Positions 25,742 through 40,065 of a DNA stretch of 64,000 bases are shown piece by piece. The translations under genes and the position numbers were made by a program. The DNA comes from Berghia stephanieae (Eukaryota > Mollusca > Gastropoda > Nudibranchia > Aeolidiidae), in NCBI GenBank assembly GCA_034508935.3, contig CM067443.1, positions 128,547,007 through 128,611,006 on the forward strand, read 5' to 3'. Under the pieces are notes generated by a model. That model made no database searches, was not told the origin of the DNA, and saw nothing but the letters and a program-made list of their open reading frames with translations. How positions within the stretch are numbered: the stretch's first letter is position 1; each line of letters begins with the position of its first letter.

Positions 25742-27457
25742 TTATGCTGTCACAGAGGGCGAGTAATTCTTGGCTATTCTGTCAAACTCTGAATCCTGTG
25801 TATGAAAAGTAAATTTCTTCCATTATGCCTTTTTGTTGACAAGCAAACAGTTAGGTATCGTACACAGTACTGACAACCATAAGTTCATTTCAGTGGATAA
25901 GAAAATCATTTTTTTTTAAAAAACTCCTCACAGAGTGTTTTTAATGTATTTCGAATTTTATCTTTAGTTCAAAACCAGATTTTCTGATCCAAAAGTATAT
26001 TTATATCACATCATTCACAAAAAGGCATTTTACAATCTTTATAAACTCAAATAATTTTAATCTGGTAATGGATATAAATCTTCCAGAGTAATTCCCTACT
26101 ATAAAACTATTGCCACTTTGAAGAGTGAATGAATTGGCTCTAACCTAATACTAATACTATATCTTACCAGTTTTACACATGAAGTAGTAACTGCGATGTG
26201 ACTTCTACTACTATTACCATGGAAAGTTAGGTTGACAGTTATGACCAGGTAAAAGAAAGGAGAAATAAAGATTTGACAGGGACACATTATTTTCATTAAA
26301 GGATTAAAGCTGAAACGATAACTGAGGTTAAAACCTTTTAAGTCAAATAATTTATTGTTTCATACTATTTGTATTAGATTAATTTATGTGCATACCTTAA
26401 GAAGATAATCCTTGATAAATGGGTGACTGCGATGTGAATCCTTCAGCTGGGAAATGTAACGACTGCTCACCTAAAGATAAAGTACAAGGAAAATATTGCT
26501 CTTGACACTTCAGGAGATAATTGAAGAAGTTAAGAAGATTTTAAAAAATTTTAATTGGACATTGAGAATATTACACATGTAGAAACACGCATGATACAAG
26601 AATTGCATAATAAATGACATGGTTCCTTCACTTCCCCAAAACAACACTAAATTCTTTTGCACTTAATTGAGTTTCACATTTGCATTACAATCTTTGTAAA
26701 ATTTTCTTTCAATTGACATCAAATTCTCCTAACAATGTTTGGTGATTTGATCAACCTGTGGTAAATAATTGAAAAGCTGATAGTTTTAATAAAGGGTGTT
26801 TCACACTAATGAAAGAACCCTAAGGCCCGGAAGACTCCTTTTATTATTAACTGGAATAATTTCTACCAATGTTGCAGTTTTAATTACGAGGGCTTGCATT
26901 GTAACAATAAGAATTAATAGCAAAAACAAAAAAAATACTTGAAACAATTGGGATTGATCGTTATTCAGCTATGAAAGTTATAGGGTTATGGTTTTTTTTC
27001 TTCTAACTTTTATATAAATAAGGAAAATTATTTTTAAAATTATTAGTGCCAGAAGCAATGTTACACCAGTGTATAAAATAACTTTTTGTATTCTATTTTT
27101 GTAATGCTTTGACAGTTATATTAATATAGACTATGAAATCCATAGTAATACAATGGAACTCGCATACAACGGGGGATAGTGGGACTAGCAAAACATTCCT
27201 GTTGTCGCCGAGTCATTTATACCCATGCATATGGTATTAGAAGAGAAGCAATACTGAGGGAAATTCTTTAAAGCCACAAGGAACACATTTTGAGTTACCT
27301 CCCTAAGTAAATAAATCAAACTGTGACTGTAATAATAATAATAATAATAATAATAATAGATCTTTATTGTCCATAAATATGGCAATTTGTCATTTAGTTA
27401 CACTTGTTATAATGTTAAACGATAACTAAGATTGAACAGATATTTCACTCCTACTTA

Positions 27458-27547
<90 letters not shown>

Positions 27548-30500
27548 CACACGTGCGATATACACAACATAAACATATTCATTTCGTTTTCAATTTGTTA
27601 CGATTGTGGCAATTCGACACCAAAAATTATCATCATTATCAATTGGTCAGTTAATCTTACATTAAATAAATTAATCAGTTAATCAGTCAACGAATCAATC
27701 CTTGGTTTTTCTGTACCATATGAAATATTCAAAATTTTTATTGCTGATGGAACGAACGTTGATTTATACTTGTTAGTTCTACATTTAATCTGACAAAACC
27801 TTCTCCCAGATGGTAAAAGACTAAATTCATGGTATAAAATATGTTTTTTATTGTTGGTAATTGAGAATGCTTTCCTTTCTATTGCTTTTCCATGAATTCT
27901 TTCTACTCCATCAAGAGGATGGTTTATTATTTTTGATGCCTCTTTGATAGATTTTGAAATTTTTGATTTATCTTTAAGTCGGCATCCTCCAAACCATATG
28001 GTGCAGCCAAACGCAATTACACTTTTAATCAATGAGTCATAAACTCTTAACATAGTTTTCTTCCTTACTTGAAATGTTCTCAATTTCCTTAGGATGTATA
28101 ATCTTTGGGCAACTTTCTTAGAAATTATATTAATATGTTGAGAGAAATTGAGGGAACTATCAATGGTTATTCCTAAATATTTAAAATAGTCAACTATCTC
28201 AACATCATCTTTACCGATCGCCACACACTTTAAGTCGTTTTTATTTTTTACACCAAACACCTGTTCTTTCGTTTTTTCAACATTTAATTCAAGCTGATTT
28301 TGTTTACACCAATCGGTGAATATATTTATTTGTTTGAAATAATTCTTTTCGGTAACTTTATCTTTTAATAAGCCAAGAATAGCAGTATCATCTGCATATT
28401 TCACTATAAAACAATTTTCAAAGGATGGTCTGCAGTCGTTGGTGTATAAGATGTACAGGATTGGGGAACTCACACAGCCTTGGGGACATCCGTTCGACAA
28501 CGTTCTTTTGTTGGAGATATGTTCACCCAATTTTACACATTGCGGTCTATGGGTCAGAAACTCTTTATACCATTTAATAAGGTAGTTTGGAATATCCATG
28601 CTGCACAACTTTTGAAGCAAAATATCTGTGTTCATGGCATTAAAAGCTGACGAAAAGTCGACAAACAGGATTCTGGCGTAATTCGAGGGCGTTTGGTCAA
28701 GGTGTTTCAAGATCAAATTTGTGGCGGTTAATAGTGCGTCTTCAACACTGAGATGTTGCTGGTATGCAAATTGGTACGGATCTAGCAATTTCAGGTCATA
28801 ACATTTTTGTAGGAGCTCAGATTTTAAAATTTTTTCTAAACATTTCATTACAAGCGATGTAAGCGCCACTGGACGGAAGTCATTCAATACGGTCGGACAA
28901 CGCTTTTTTGGAACTGGAACGACAATCGATGTTTTCCAAAGTACTGGCACTGATTGTTCATCGATTGACCTTTGAAAAAGTTTTGTATAAGGTATAGCCA
29001 GTTGTTGGTGACAGTTTTTCAAAATAGTTCCGGTAATGTTGTCTGGTCCTGGTGCTTTATGTTCTTTACATCTCCGGAAGAGGGAGCTTACGGTTTCTTC
29101 TTCAATATCTGGAGGTGGCTCATTGTCATTTGACAAACCGTTGTGAACAGGTGGGAGCCTGTCAAAACGACAGTAAAAATCATTTAATTTGTTGACATCA
29201 GTTTTCGTTTTTCCTTGTGGGAATGTTCGTTTCTTTTGGTCTACTCCTCCCATTTGTTTTATCATCTCCCATGCTTTCCTTGCGCAGCCCGATCTCAGTT
29301 GTCGCTCCATTTTATTTTTGTATTCAACCTTCTCTTCTTTTATTGTATTTCTGATCTCCTTTCCCTTTTCAAATTCTAGTTTAATGTCACCACTCATATA
29401 GGCAATTTTCTTTTCATTGAGTAAATATTTAAGTCGCTTTGTAACCCATGGCTTATTGTTAGGAAATATCTTAATTTCTTTTTTTTTCCACGCATAAATC
29501 CACACAAAATGTAATATAACATGTCAAAGTTTCGGTCCATTCATCAATACTGTCACCTTCTACCATTAATGTCTCCCACTGAGTACAGTCAAAACAGCCG
29601 TTCAGTCGTTGGATTGCCTCTTGAGTCCAGATATGGCGATATACTACAGTTGGTTTCTCACTCTTTAATTTAGAGATGTACGTCGGTACTAGGTGAATGG
29701 TATTATGATCAGATGTGGCTATCGGTTGTTTTTGTAGCGCTTTGTAGGCGTTCTTTATATTGCTATAGCACAGATCAAGCGTGTTGTTTCCTCGTGTAAA
29801 CCCACTCCCCCCCCCCCCAAATTACCATACCTCACACCCTCTTCCACTTACTTCAGGACATAATGTGAGTTGGAACAATGCAACGGTTAATTCTACCTTC
29901 CTGCTTTCCACTGACAGACAATAAGTGCAATTCAAAAATTGAGAAGTGCACAGTCCTAGCCTCGGGCTTCACATAAAGCTCTTCACCATCTCACTTCTCA
30001 TTTGGCATAGTTACCTAATCAGTCACTAATGTACACCCCCAGTCTATGCATAACATTAGGCCTAAGTGTATCAACATGTTGATCGGTCAGTCACACACCT
30101 CTAACTAGCCTTATGCTGCGTCGTTGTGGATGCACAAAGTACACAGAGAAACATCAATAGTAGACACAATAACTGCAATTCATCCACTCCCACCTCATAA
30201 CCATTCCCTATAAGTTATGTGTGTCATGTGTGCGATCCTGTTTTCTTCTTGAGTACTTAGTGTTTCTCAACTGGGTACTAAACATACAACTCACACAACC
30301 ACTGTGGCTGTGTTCCAATAAATTTTCCCCTGTTATGGCCATGCATGATATATGGATTATATAGGCAGTGGAATGGAGATTTTAAAATTTCCCGTTGTAG
30401 CTGAGCTGCTGTTGCAACCAAGGCTGTTATACGCAAGCTGTACTGTATAAGGTTTTTAAAATGTATTATGTGAAATTATACTCGGTTTAGGCAAAAACCA

Positions 30501-32432
30501 CTACATTTTAATCTCATGTAGAACACACAATAGCAATATTGGTTATATTTATAAATACCTTTCAACATTATCAGCATTAACAAAAGATGTTTATCAAGCT
30601 TTACCTATATGCAGACTAATGAATCTTCATCTTCTCTGATTAAAGGAAATCTAACTCCAACTAATTCTAATTTTGTAACATTATGACTCTTCAAAAACCC
30701 AAACAATGAGACATTAAAAGACAATACCAACCGAGGGGGGCTTTCCTAAGTGTTGGCTAAGTACAATCATGTTGATTATGGTCTCCGCATTATTGCTGTC
30801 CTGAAACAAACAAAAATATTAAGGCTTTATATTAAACAATTTTGAAATGGCATGAAAAATTAATATTTTCAATACCATCACAATAGAAATGTAAAAACCA
30901 TCTTCAAAATTTGTATTCTTGTTAAATATATTGAAAAAATGTCACCCTCTATAAATTCAATTTCTCCTTGAGATTAATTAAAGCTCTCACCCTGTCCATG
31001 GCTTCCTGCAAAACTGACTCTGCATCATCAAAGCGACCCTGGGCCATGTAACAAGCAGCTTGACCATTCAATAACAGAGGTGTGCTGTTATGTTTGTCTG
31101 CCATTTCTTGAAAGATATAAAAAGCATCCTGGTATTTGTCTCCACCCTGCGAAAGAAAAATGAAAAAAATCTTGAGCTGATTAGACTGAAAATATGTCTT
31201 GACAATTACTAATTTTTTTCTGACATAAAACTTGTACATCATTATTATAAAGTTATTTCCTCACTCCTAATTCTATGCCACCATTATTTTGCAATGTATA
31301 AAGCAGTGAATAGAATTTTCAAACCATAAAATACAGTTTAATCTGCATGAAGTCAACCCCCTGTGGCAGCCACATTTGTATCCATCTTATCTTTTTTTAC
31401 AAAATTTTTAATAAAGTCAACAATATTTTACGAATGTTGATTATTGTCGACTCAACACAACTGACTGATATAAACTGTACATGCATATGGAAACACTCAA
31501 CCAATCAAACAATAAAACAATGCACCCAAAAAACAAAAATGAAATGGGGAAAAAGGTACAGAGCAAACTATTTACCTGAAAGTACTGTATTATTAAACAA
31601 AATATGACTATGTAATATCAAATACAACCTGCACAAAAAACAAAGCAGCCATACGACTTGGCTTTATTTATATCTATCAATTGTAAGCGCAGAAACTTGA
31701 TACCCCATACAATGTATCCCTTAGATTCGAATAAACTCAAATACGCTTTATTAACAATTTCAATATTTTGATATTATATAGACAGCACTGTATGACTATG
31801 ACACTTTAAAGACTACCTAATCAAGTTGGATATATTATACACTTAATGAATCCATATAAATTTGTTTTTTTTTTAAACGATTTTTACTGATCACCATAAT
31901 TTTAAAACAATTGGAGTATTCTTTAAGGTGAATATAAATCTATATATATATTCTTATTATGGGCTCCTATATAACACATATTAACAATGACCCTAAACTT
32001 CATATTTGTCATTGGTTTCTCTTTATTTTTTATTGTCCCTATATAGCAACACAACTATTATATTAACATTTCACCTAAGTCGGCGATGATGATATATCTG
32101 TCCAACACTATAATTGGTATATATGTGTATTTCATTTTAATGAGTGAATTTGTAACAAAATCCACTTAATGATAAGCTATAGTGTAATGCAACATATACA
32201 AAATATTGATTTTAACTCACCACAGACAGATTGAACCAGGCCTGTGCTAGCTGTGTCACAATACTATCTTCATCTGTATCCTGCATTCGCTTCAGTTCTC
32301 TCCTGGAAATTAAAAATATTTGAAATTTAGTTTTAAAATCAAGCAGTATTGTATAATGAATCGTTAAGAAATGACGAGAATTAAGAACTTTTTGCACCAA
32401 ATGAGGAGTGGTCCAGCACACACACACACACA

Positions 32433-32499
<67 letters not shown>

Positions 32500-35400
32500 C
32501 TCCTCTCTCCTCTCTCTCTCACGTGTAGTAAATATGAGTTTCTAGTAAGTTAGGGTAAACTAAAATAAAAGTGAAATCTTACTTTGCTAGATCAACCCTG
32601 TCCAATTTGAGAAGACACTGGACCATGAGAGCCATACTGGATGTAAAGACAGCATCAAAGATATTATCATGTTATTAGAAAAACATCTTGTAGAGAAAAA
32701 GTCATTCTAAGGTGTTTAGCTTTTTGTCTATACTAATATGGAGGTCAATGTAATGCTTATACATACTTATACTCTTAGATTTGTTTTCATTACTCGTTTC
32801 GTCTTCATTCCCAGACAACAACAAAAAAAAATAAATAAAAATATTTTAAAAACTTCTTGATGCAACAATTAAAACCAAATACAGTTGCAGATAATTCAAA
32901 GTTCCATTTGTCTGAAAAAAAAATTTAAATAGTTTTTTAACATATCTCTTTCCAATTATTTATATTTTTTTGGTACTAAATAATTCTAAAATAAATGGGT
33001 GAAATCTAAAGGAATTGAATGAATTAATCAAAAAAAACACTTTATTACATATTCAGGTTGACCCAACAGGATCAAAAAGGGAGAAAAAAAAAAAGAGAAA
33101 AAAGAAATGGGTTAAAAATGCGACTTACCACTCAAGATTTTCAGATTGGTGAAGAGTTCGTAGAGCAGAGTCAAAATTCTGGTCAAAAATAAACAAAGCA
33201 TTTTCATTTATGATAAATCAATTGGTAATTTTTTAAAACAATTAAAATTTAAATATAAGACTTGGTTTCAATATGGCGGGGACTGAATCTAAGGCATGAT
33301 TCAAAACAATATAAAATTAAAATGTTTAATCAATCAGATTTTCATATAGCCCCGTCAATGCAATTGAGGTAATCTGTCCTTAAGATTCGAGAAGGAACAT
33401 CATATATGTCATTATGCTCTTTGAGGGATCATTTCATTTTGATGGATGGGAAGACACTCTTCAGCTGGTAATTTGAAACAATCTGCAATTTTGAATTTTA
33501 CAGCCAATGCTCTCAACATGCAAATTTAACTATGAGTGAAATCAGTACTGAGACTAATCATTACTCCAGGCAATGTGGAATTTCCTGGTTTATCTTATTT
33601 ATTTTAGTTTTCTTACATTTTTAAAATTTATTTATTGTTTTCAAATTATTAATTCCAATACATTTATTTACCATCCAATAGTAGTCTGTCTTAAATATTG
33701 AAAAATCACCCCCATCCATTTCTTTATCCCTGAATCTAAATAAATTAATTAATTTATAAATAACCCCATAATTTTCTTCCTCCTAAATCTAAATAAATAA
33801 ATAAATGAACTTTTTATGCATGAACTAAATTTGCACGATACCATCCTGACCACTGTATTACATTAGTTGAAAACAACCTATAACACAAGAATCCTGCCTT
33901 ACTTGTTCATTGTAGTAGATTGATGCTGCCATGAGAAGGAAGATATTATTATTAATGTCCACATTGCCACTCATCTTGGCATCCAGATCTCTGACCACAG
34001 CATCCCTAGAACAAAAAAGACCAACATTAAAGGTTTATAACGATGATAAACAGAAATCATGTGGATAATCATTTCAGTGCTTGAATCTTGCACATCAAAA
34101 ATAAACCACAATGACTGACAGAGTTATTTATAACAAAACAAAAACCATCACATAATTCATATATTTGATTAATGCATGTGAACAAAAATACCACTATGAC
34201 TACTATTTACCTGATGCTGCTACTACAGTTAAATTTGCTACTATCACTAATAATAGATAATTCACACCTACTTGCCTTCTACATACATGCATGAACTCAC
34301 ATACACATATACACACACGTGGATGCAGACATACATACATACACATAATCACTCTTTGCATACTTATACGACATATATAAGGTTATGAAAGTTCTTGTTG
34401 CAATACAAGAGACACTTCCAAGAAAAACTCCATCAAAAATATTAAGCTCAAATATTGTAACCAGAGCTCAATTAATTCAGATTTAGAGTAATATTGTTTA
34501 AATACCTGATCCCATAAGTCATGGAAAGGCAAGAACTACACACTTAGTTTAGATTCCACGAAGAATGGTTATCATTTGTTGAAGGTGAAAATAGCCTGTT
34601 TTATGCATGGTGTCGAAGGACCCTCCCCCCATTATTCAAATCTACAACAACAACAATAACAAACAAACATGCAAAGCTTTATAAAGTGCCTATAGTTTTC
34701 ATTGTTATTATTATTATTATCAATATTATATTATTATATCATTGCTTTATCATCATTAGTTACCTTCTAGAGTCACTTGACAAGTAGTCTGCATACATCT
34801 TAACAGCCTGAAGTTCTGGGGACTTGATGAGCTAATCTCATCCAAAACAACACCAAACTTTCTTTGGGCAACATATGCACGGTACATGAGGACATCCCTC
34901 TCGATTTTTAGATCTGGACTGCTAACCTATGTTAGAAATAAGGATAAAAACAAAATGATTAAATTCCTCTAGTCAACTCATTTTAGAAAAGGTAGGGACA
35001 GCTCCAAAATATAACAGTTTCCAACACACATATAAAAAATAACAAGCAGTAAAACAATAAAAGCAAAACTGTGCATGCAAAAGACTTCTTAATGATTTTT
35101 CGTTCATCAATTGTCAATCTGGTGGTGAGCGACAAACATAGAGTTAAACTTCAAGAGATCAATGACCAAAGAAGTTGTGAAAGACAGGTGTCGAGTGTTA
35201 ACCTGGAAACAGTTAGATCAAATAAGAAAAATAAAGGCCATTAAGTCCGCGGAGCAAGAGTGAGTGAAATTTATCGCTCAGCAGTTCAGTTAAGATTGGC
35301 TACTTTTGGGATCATGACAGGTTTGGAAAGTGAAAAAATAATTTCATGAAGGCTGTGTGAAAATACACTGGGATGTGTTCAGACACAGCAATTCTAAAAA

Positions 35401-36114
35401 GCGTCGCTCAGCTTTGGCAATATTATCTCCATTGTTAATATAAACGGCCCATGATCTATGTGTAGCACTGTAGAACATTCCTACTTACTTTACGGTCATT
35501 CGATTACGATTCATGAATTATTTCTTTCCTTTTAAAAAATATTTCAATTTGACGATTTGACTGATTTCAGTTAATTGACTGATAATTGACAGGTCTAATA
35601 TATCTACCTTCAAATTCAACACAGGAATGGCGTGACGAGTGAGAAAGCTTTAGTTTGGGACAGTTTTCTATCAATAATGTATCATATGCGTTCTGTTTGA
35701 CATGCAGAGTTGAGGTTGACTACAGCCAGAAATCCAGAAATAAATTGAATTGAATTAAGCTAGTTAAAAGTTAAAGAAGGTTTTAGTTTTAGTGATTTTC
35801 ACCTCTGGACTGGTGGCGGTGGGGCCTGACACAAACTGTGATTCATGGTAGACTCTATATCTGTGTATAAACTGACTTTCAATGTAAAAATAAAACAAAT
35901 TACAAGACTTCTCAGTTTTGAATGGATGTGTTGGCTATTTTTTAAGGTAAAGGTAGCGTCAATTGCCAAAGACATTGACAATTGTCAAGGACCGTGTCAG
36001 TTCATCAACACACACTCTCTCTCTCTCTCTCTCTGTCATTTTCTCTTTTCTCTCTGTGCGTGTTTCTGTCATTTTCTCCTCTCTCTCTCTCTCTCTTCTC
36101 TCTCTATATATATA

Positions 36115-36174
<60 letters not shown>

Positions 36175-36695
36175 ATAAATATATATATATATTATATATA
36201 ATGTAGTAACTACCGTGATTGCCAGAACTCGTATTCTGGCTGTAGGACTCCATGGCTAGGATGGGTCCAGATGGCCGTGAATCACGAATTACTGATTAAA
36301 ACTAGATATTAAATAGATAATGTTTAAGTATAAAAATATACTTACCCTGAATCTAGCTAGTCGTAATGGTAGATAGTATGGTCGCAACAGATATGGTATG
36401 GTAGTAGTTTAGTGTAGAGCTGAAGTGTGCAGTAGGTAGTCTGTAGGTAAGTGTGTAGGTAAGTCTGTCGGTAAGTCTAGGAGCAAGTGTAGTAAGAATC
36501 TGGTAAGTGTGAAGTGTGTAGGTAAGTCTGTCGGTAAGTGTAGGTAAGTGTAGTAAGACTGGTAAGTGTGAAGTGTGTCCTATCGAGAGTCCACTCGGCT
36601 TATATGAGCCGGGTCAGCTCGGGACGAGGCAGAGCGGAAGTAGGAATGACCATTGCCAAGGTCACTAGCCTACGATTGTTTACGGCTAGAGATCC

Positions 36696-36752
<57 letters not shown>

Positions 36753-36946
36753 CATACACACACACACTCATTGTTAAGATTAATTAAATGCTCTCGTTTT
36801 CTCTTTTCTTTCTTTCTTCCATTTTCTTCTTTCTCTCTCACTCATTCCATCTTTTAACTTTTAGTTTTAGCCACGGACCGTGCCAGTTGATAATCGTCAA
36901 CTAACTATCTACTATTAACTGCCACGGAGTGACGTCAATTAATATT

Positions 36947-37027
<81 letters not shown>

Positions 37028-37262
37028 ATATATCTATATATTCATTTTCTTCCTTTTCTTTATTTCTCAGATTTTCAGCTGAAGAGTTCAAATTTGACTC
37101 CTTGGCATTTGATGAACCGTCAACTACCAAGGACTCACTCCTTAGCAATTGATACTTCCTATTCGAAAAGACAAAACTGTTAAAATTCAAACAGTTAGCC
37201 CAGTGCCAGTGGCATCGGCATCAGTGGAAATAATCTGACACAGGTATATTGAGACATAGAGA

Positions 37263-37337
<75 letters not shown>

Positions 37338-37536
37338 GTTTGGTGGTGGTTAGTAGAGAGTCTTGAGTAAGTTGTGTACTAAGTTAGAGTGAAGTGGCAG
37401 TGGTGGTGGTGGTGGTATCATCAGTATCTGTCATACTCACATTTTGTTTCTGTGCATCGTTTATACATTGTTGGTAATTTCCAGTTAGGAAAGCCGTCCT
37501 AATATCAAAAAGCTGATCAACACCTTGATTGGCCAT
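25742..37536 (-). CDS. COPE: COPE, coatomer subunit epsilon (10 coding exons)
   Basis: Exons from the start: 37441-37536, 34764-34926, 33903-34005, 33129-33178, 32583-32636, 32221-32302, 30991-31146, 30732-30800, 26396-26470, 25742-25795; all GT-AG. The product is about 300 aa (human 308). Epsilon-COP is a TPR-like alpha-solenoid that binds alpha-COP in the COPI coat, which buds Golgi vesicles for retrograde transport. Diagnostic blocks: [108 protein letters not shown]. The ATG at 37536 starts [16 protein letters not shown], matching the family N-terminus. Exon 2 shows one apparent missing base between LDEI and [13 protein letters not shown] (near 34825-34835); every other exon joins in phase, so an assembly indel is more likely than a dead gene. 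The gene converges on SMYD5. Confidence 0.95.
27151..30445. mobile_element. pogo/Tigger-like element split by a LINE (COPE intron 8)
   Basis: The left end TA-CAATGGAACTCGCATACAAC and right end GTTATACGCAAGCTGTACTG-TA are imperfect inverted repeats with TA flanks. About 2.5 kb of the interior is the LINE at 27331-29804. Without it, a non-coding element of roughly 0.8 kb remains. The nesting shows that the LINE arrived later. Confidence 0.6.
27331..29804 (-). mobile_element. 5'-truncated CR1/L2-group LINE (Rex1-like): end of endonuclease plus reverse transcriptase
   Basis: On the minus strand, 29804 to about 29490 encodes the C-terminal endonuclease motif region ([25 protein letters not shown]). 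A 608-residue frame (27679-29505) then gives the reverse transcriptase: [38 protein letters not shown] and the catalytic YADDTAIL. A nine-base A run near 29479 shifts the frame between the two parts by one base; eight As would keep it open. The element ends with GACAATAAAG and an (ATT)n tail at 27331-27359, typical of Rex1/CR1-like LINEs. A CT microsatellite (about 27463-27542) has expanded in its 3' UTR. The 5' end stops at a C run. The long intact RT frame suggests a fairly young copy. Confidence 0.9.
32418..32520. repeat. (CA)n/(CT)n microsatellite
   Basis: Compound dinucleotide tract in the intron between COPE exons 5 and 6. Confidence 0.95.
36010..37334. repeat. Microsatellite cluster in COPE intron 1
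   Basis: CT tracts at about 36015-36110 and 36945-37025, AT tracts at about 36110-36195 and 36700-36748, and a GA tract at about 37262-37334. CT and GA tracts lie on the same strand only a few hundred bases apart and could pair with each other. Short open frames here are repeat products. Confidence 0.9.
36405..36575 (+). repeat. GTAAGT-rich imperfect tandem repeat
   Basis: A roughly 90-95-bp direct duplication built from GGTAAGT, GTGTGTAGG and TCTGTCGG blocks. GTAAGT, the consensus splice donor, appears about ten times on the plus strand, antisense to COPE, so no splicing role is implied for that gene. Confidence 0.6.
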
Positions 37537-38211
37537 TTTCAGAGACAAAATAAAATTAATATCCTGACTGGTATTTCTCCACTTTGATTACAATACGTCA
37601 GTCAACACTCAATAGTCAGCAGTCGATAGCCGGTGATGGGGCAACAACTAATACCAATAAACAATCACCCAAATTCCCGTATTAACGATACCCAGAATCA
37701 AGTACTAGATTAAAATTCGGTTCCGCAGGCTAAAAATGTCATGATGATAGGCTATTATTAAAGAATTTTATTTTGTACGGAATTGAGGCTTCATCATATC
37801 ATTATCAAACATATCATATTCAGTTTGAAACTTACTGTTCCAGACTGCATTGATTATATTATAGCAAAAATACTTCGATTGAGAGAGAGAGATAGAGAGA
37901 GAGAGACAGAGTGTGTGCGGGTGGGGGGAGGGGGGGGGGGGAGGGTTCTACCGTACACTGACATTTCATGTCCAGCCAACTTTTACTTCATATATCAATA
38001 TATTTGTATTGACTCGGATTCGTCAAATATTCTTAAAGGCAACCTTAAACTGTACATGTAATGTGACCTCCTGGAGAAAATAAATAAAACATCCTGAAGC
38101 GAATTGAGTGATGTTCAATGGTAGAAATACATTTTGTTTTGTTTTTTAATTCATCAAACATTACAATCATTATGTCTCTTTCCTGCTTTTAAGGTGTTTG
38201 CCAGTAGTTCA
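37537..38211. other. Upstream region of COPE, no gene seen
   Basis: Probable promoter and 5' UTR side of COPE. The sequence shows a short GA/G-rich tract near 37880-37945 but no TATA box or exon that I can support. Confidence 0.4.
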
Positions 38212-38330
38212 AAATTAAAGTAGCCCTTCAGAGTCATGGAGCCGGAGTATATCCTCTATTTATAGCGTTAAACAGACAATAGCAATGATTGCTTACTATC
38301 CAAATCAAGCCATGGGAAAATAGATTCGAT
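38212..38330 (-). repeat. SINE family B fragment
   Basis: Tail part of family B in reverse orientation, with GTAGCCCTTCAGAG, GGAGCCGGAGT-like and ACAATAGCAATGATTGCTTA blocks as in the copies near 11932 and 13562. Confidence 0.6.
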
Positions 38331-39180
38331 GTAGTACACTTTTGAAGTGAGAAAGGTGCCATTAGTTACAACTTTAAGGGAGGCAAGCAAGTGGAGCCAA
38401 AGTTGGACATTAGGCGGTTCATCTCATTTCATCTTTTCAGTCTCTTGCAAGACATTTTCGCTTAATTTATCATTTCCAATTCAGATCTATTCGTTTGATT
38501 GGTGTTTGAAGTACAATAGCTAAAAATCGGTTCTGACATTCGACTTTAAGTACCTTCCGTTAATTGTTATTCTATATCAACTAGTCAATTCAATTCAATT
38601 CGTGGGTTTCGTGTATTGTGTTTCCATCCTTTTCATGAGATTAGAGTCCAGTTCCCCATCCGATTTCTGCTGTTCGCAATGTTGCAGATGCCGTTCAGAT
38701 TTGATTTTGTATGCATTGTTTTTCCCCAAGTTGTCTCGAGAGTGGTTCGTGTGTAGCTTTGTATGATCAGAGGCAATTAATTGGTACGACTGGAAGGAGG
38801 GCGTTTACTACTTCGATGTCTTTGACTAATGTTACGAGAAGAGTGGTAGACGGTTTTCCTCTAATATCAATTAGTCGCTCCTCCTCCTCGTTCTCCTGAC
38901 CGTAAAGAAAGCATGATAGATGACTTTGCAGTAAGGGTCCTTCATCCGTATTTGTCATCAGTTTTCCTCATTAGTGTTGGGCCTTGTCCATCCATTTACA
39001 TTATCCGTCCAACATTTTACTGTTCTCTTCTCTGCCTCCTTCCAAATCCTTGCATAATAGTTTTTGTCAATATCGATTACTGCCCAGCTTTTGTAGCAGA
39101 CAAAGAGCATGCGCAGCCAACGTGGAATAAACAACAACATCCGTTATTACCTCCCCTAGCCAATCGGGATTTCCCGAATC
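38331..39180. other. Unclassified intergenic DNA
   Basis: Somewhat richer in GC than its surroundings, with overlapping short open frames on both strands (for example 38958-39140 minus). None matches a family I recognise. It may be an old repeat. Confidence 0.4.
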
Positions 39181-39183
39181 AGC

Positions 39184-39345
39184 TGATTGGGATTTTTTAG
39201 AGTACACGCCTAATTCCAGCACGCTCGCAATACGACACGCTGGAACTGGTGACCGAATGTCGGAATCCGGCGCGTTCGGATTCTAGCACGATTTTTGGCT
39301 TCTCCTGAGTGCGTGCTAGAATCCAGCGATCTACTGTATATTGCA
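39184..39345. mobile_element. Small MITE-like repeat, copy 1 (diverged)
   Basis: Shares ACGACACGCTGGA, GTGACCGAATGT, TTTTTGGCTTCTCC and GTGCTAGAATCCAGCGA with 49813-49975. The right end is preserved and the left end is weaker than in the second copy. Confidence 0.65.
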
Positions 39346-39654
39346 AGAGGAGGATGCACCGGCTGGCAGCAAACAAAGGTCTAGAAATTGTCATCGGTGG
39401 ATTCTTTCAATCCCTCCCACATGTAAACACTGTATCAAGGAACCTGAAACCTCAAAGCATCTAGTTGAACGTTGCATTGTGACGGGACTGCCAGCGGCTT
39501 CGCGACTGTGCATGAATGTGGTACTGATTTCGGATAGACAGTCATAAAATTGTAGTGTGATACCATCAGAAGCTGTTACACCCCCCTTCCACCCCCACCA
39601 CCACCACCCAATTTAATCACTTAAAGTGACTCGTTGCCCCTCCCATACCCCCTA

Positions 39655-39890
<236 letters not shown>

Positions 39891-40065
39891 TTTTGGCTAT
39901 TAGAGTTGAATGTTCTTGAACGATCGTGACGTAATGTAAGACTGTAGCGAGATTTGGGTTAGAGGACGAAAGTGAAGGAGAGAAGCTATGTGATTGTAAA
40001 TAAAATGAATTTCACAAGTGTCTTTCTTATCTTTGTTGTAACTTCGTTCAAGATATTTCGACACC

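Noticed and set aside
29189-29401. 70-codon plus-strand frame
   Set aside because: Antisense shadow of the LINE reverse transcriptase frame.
38711-39200. Overlapping frames of 60-95 codons on both strands
   Set aside because: No family recognised, no splice context, and no support for a gene; left as unclassified DNA.
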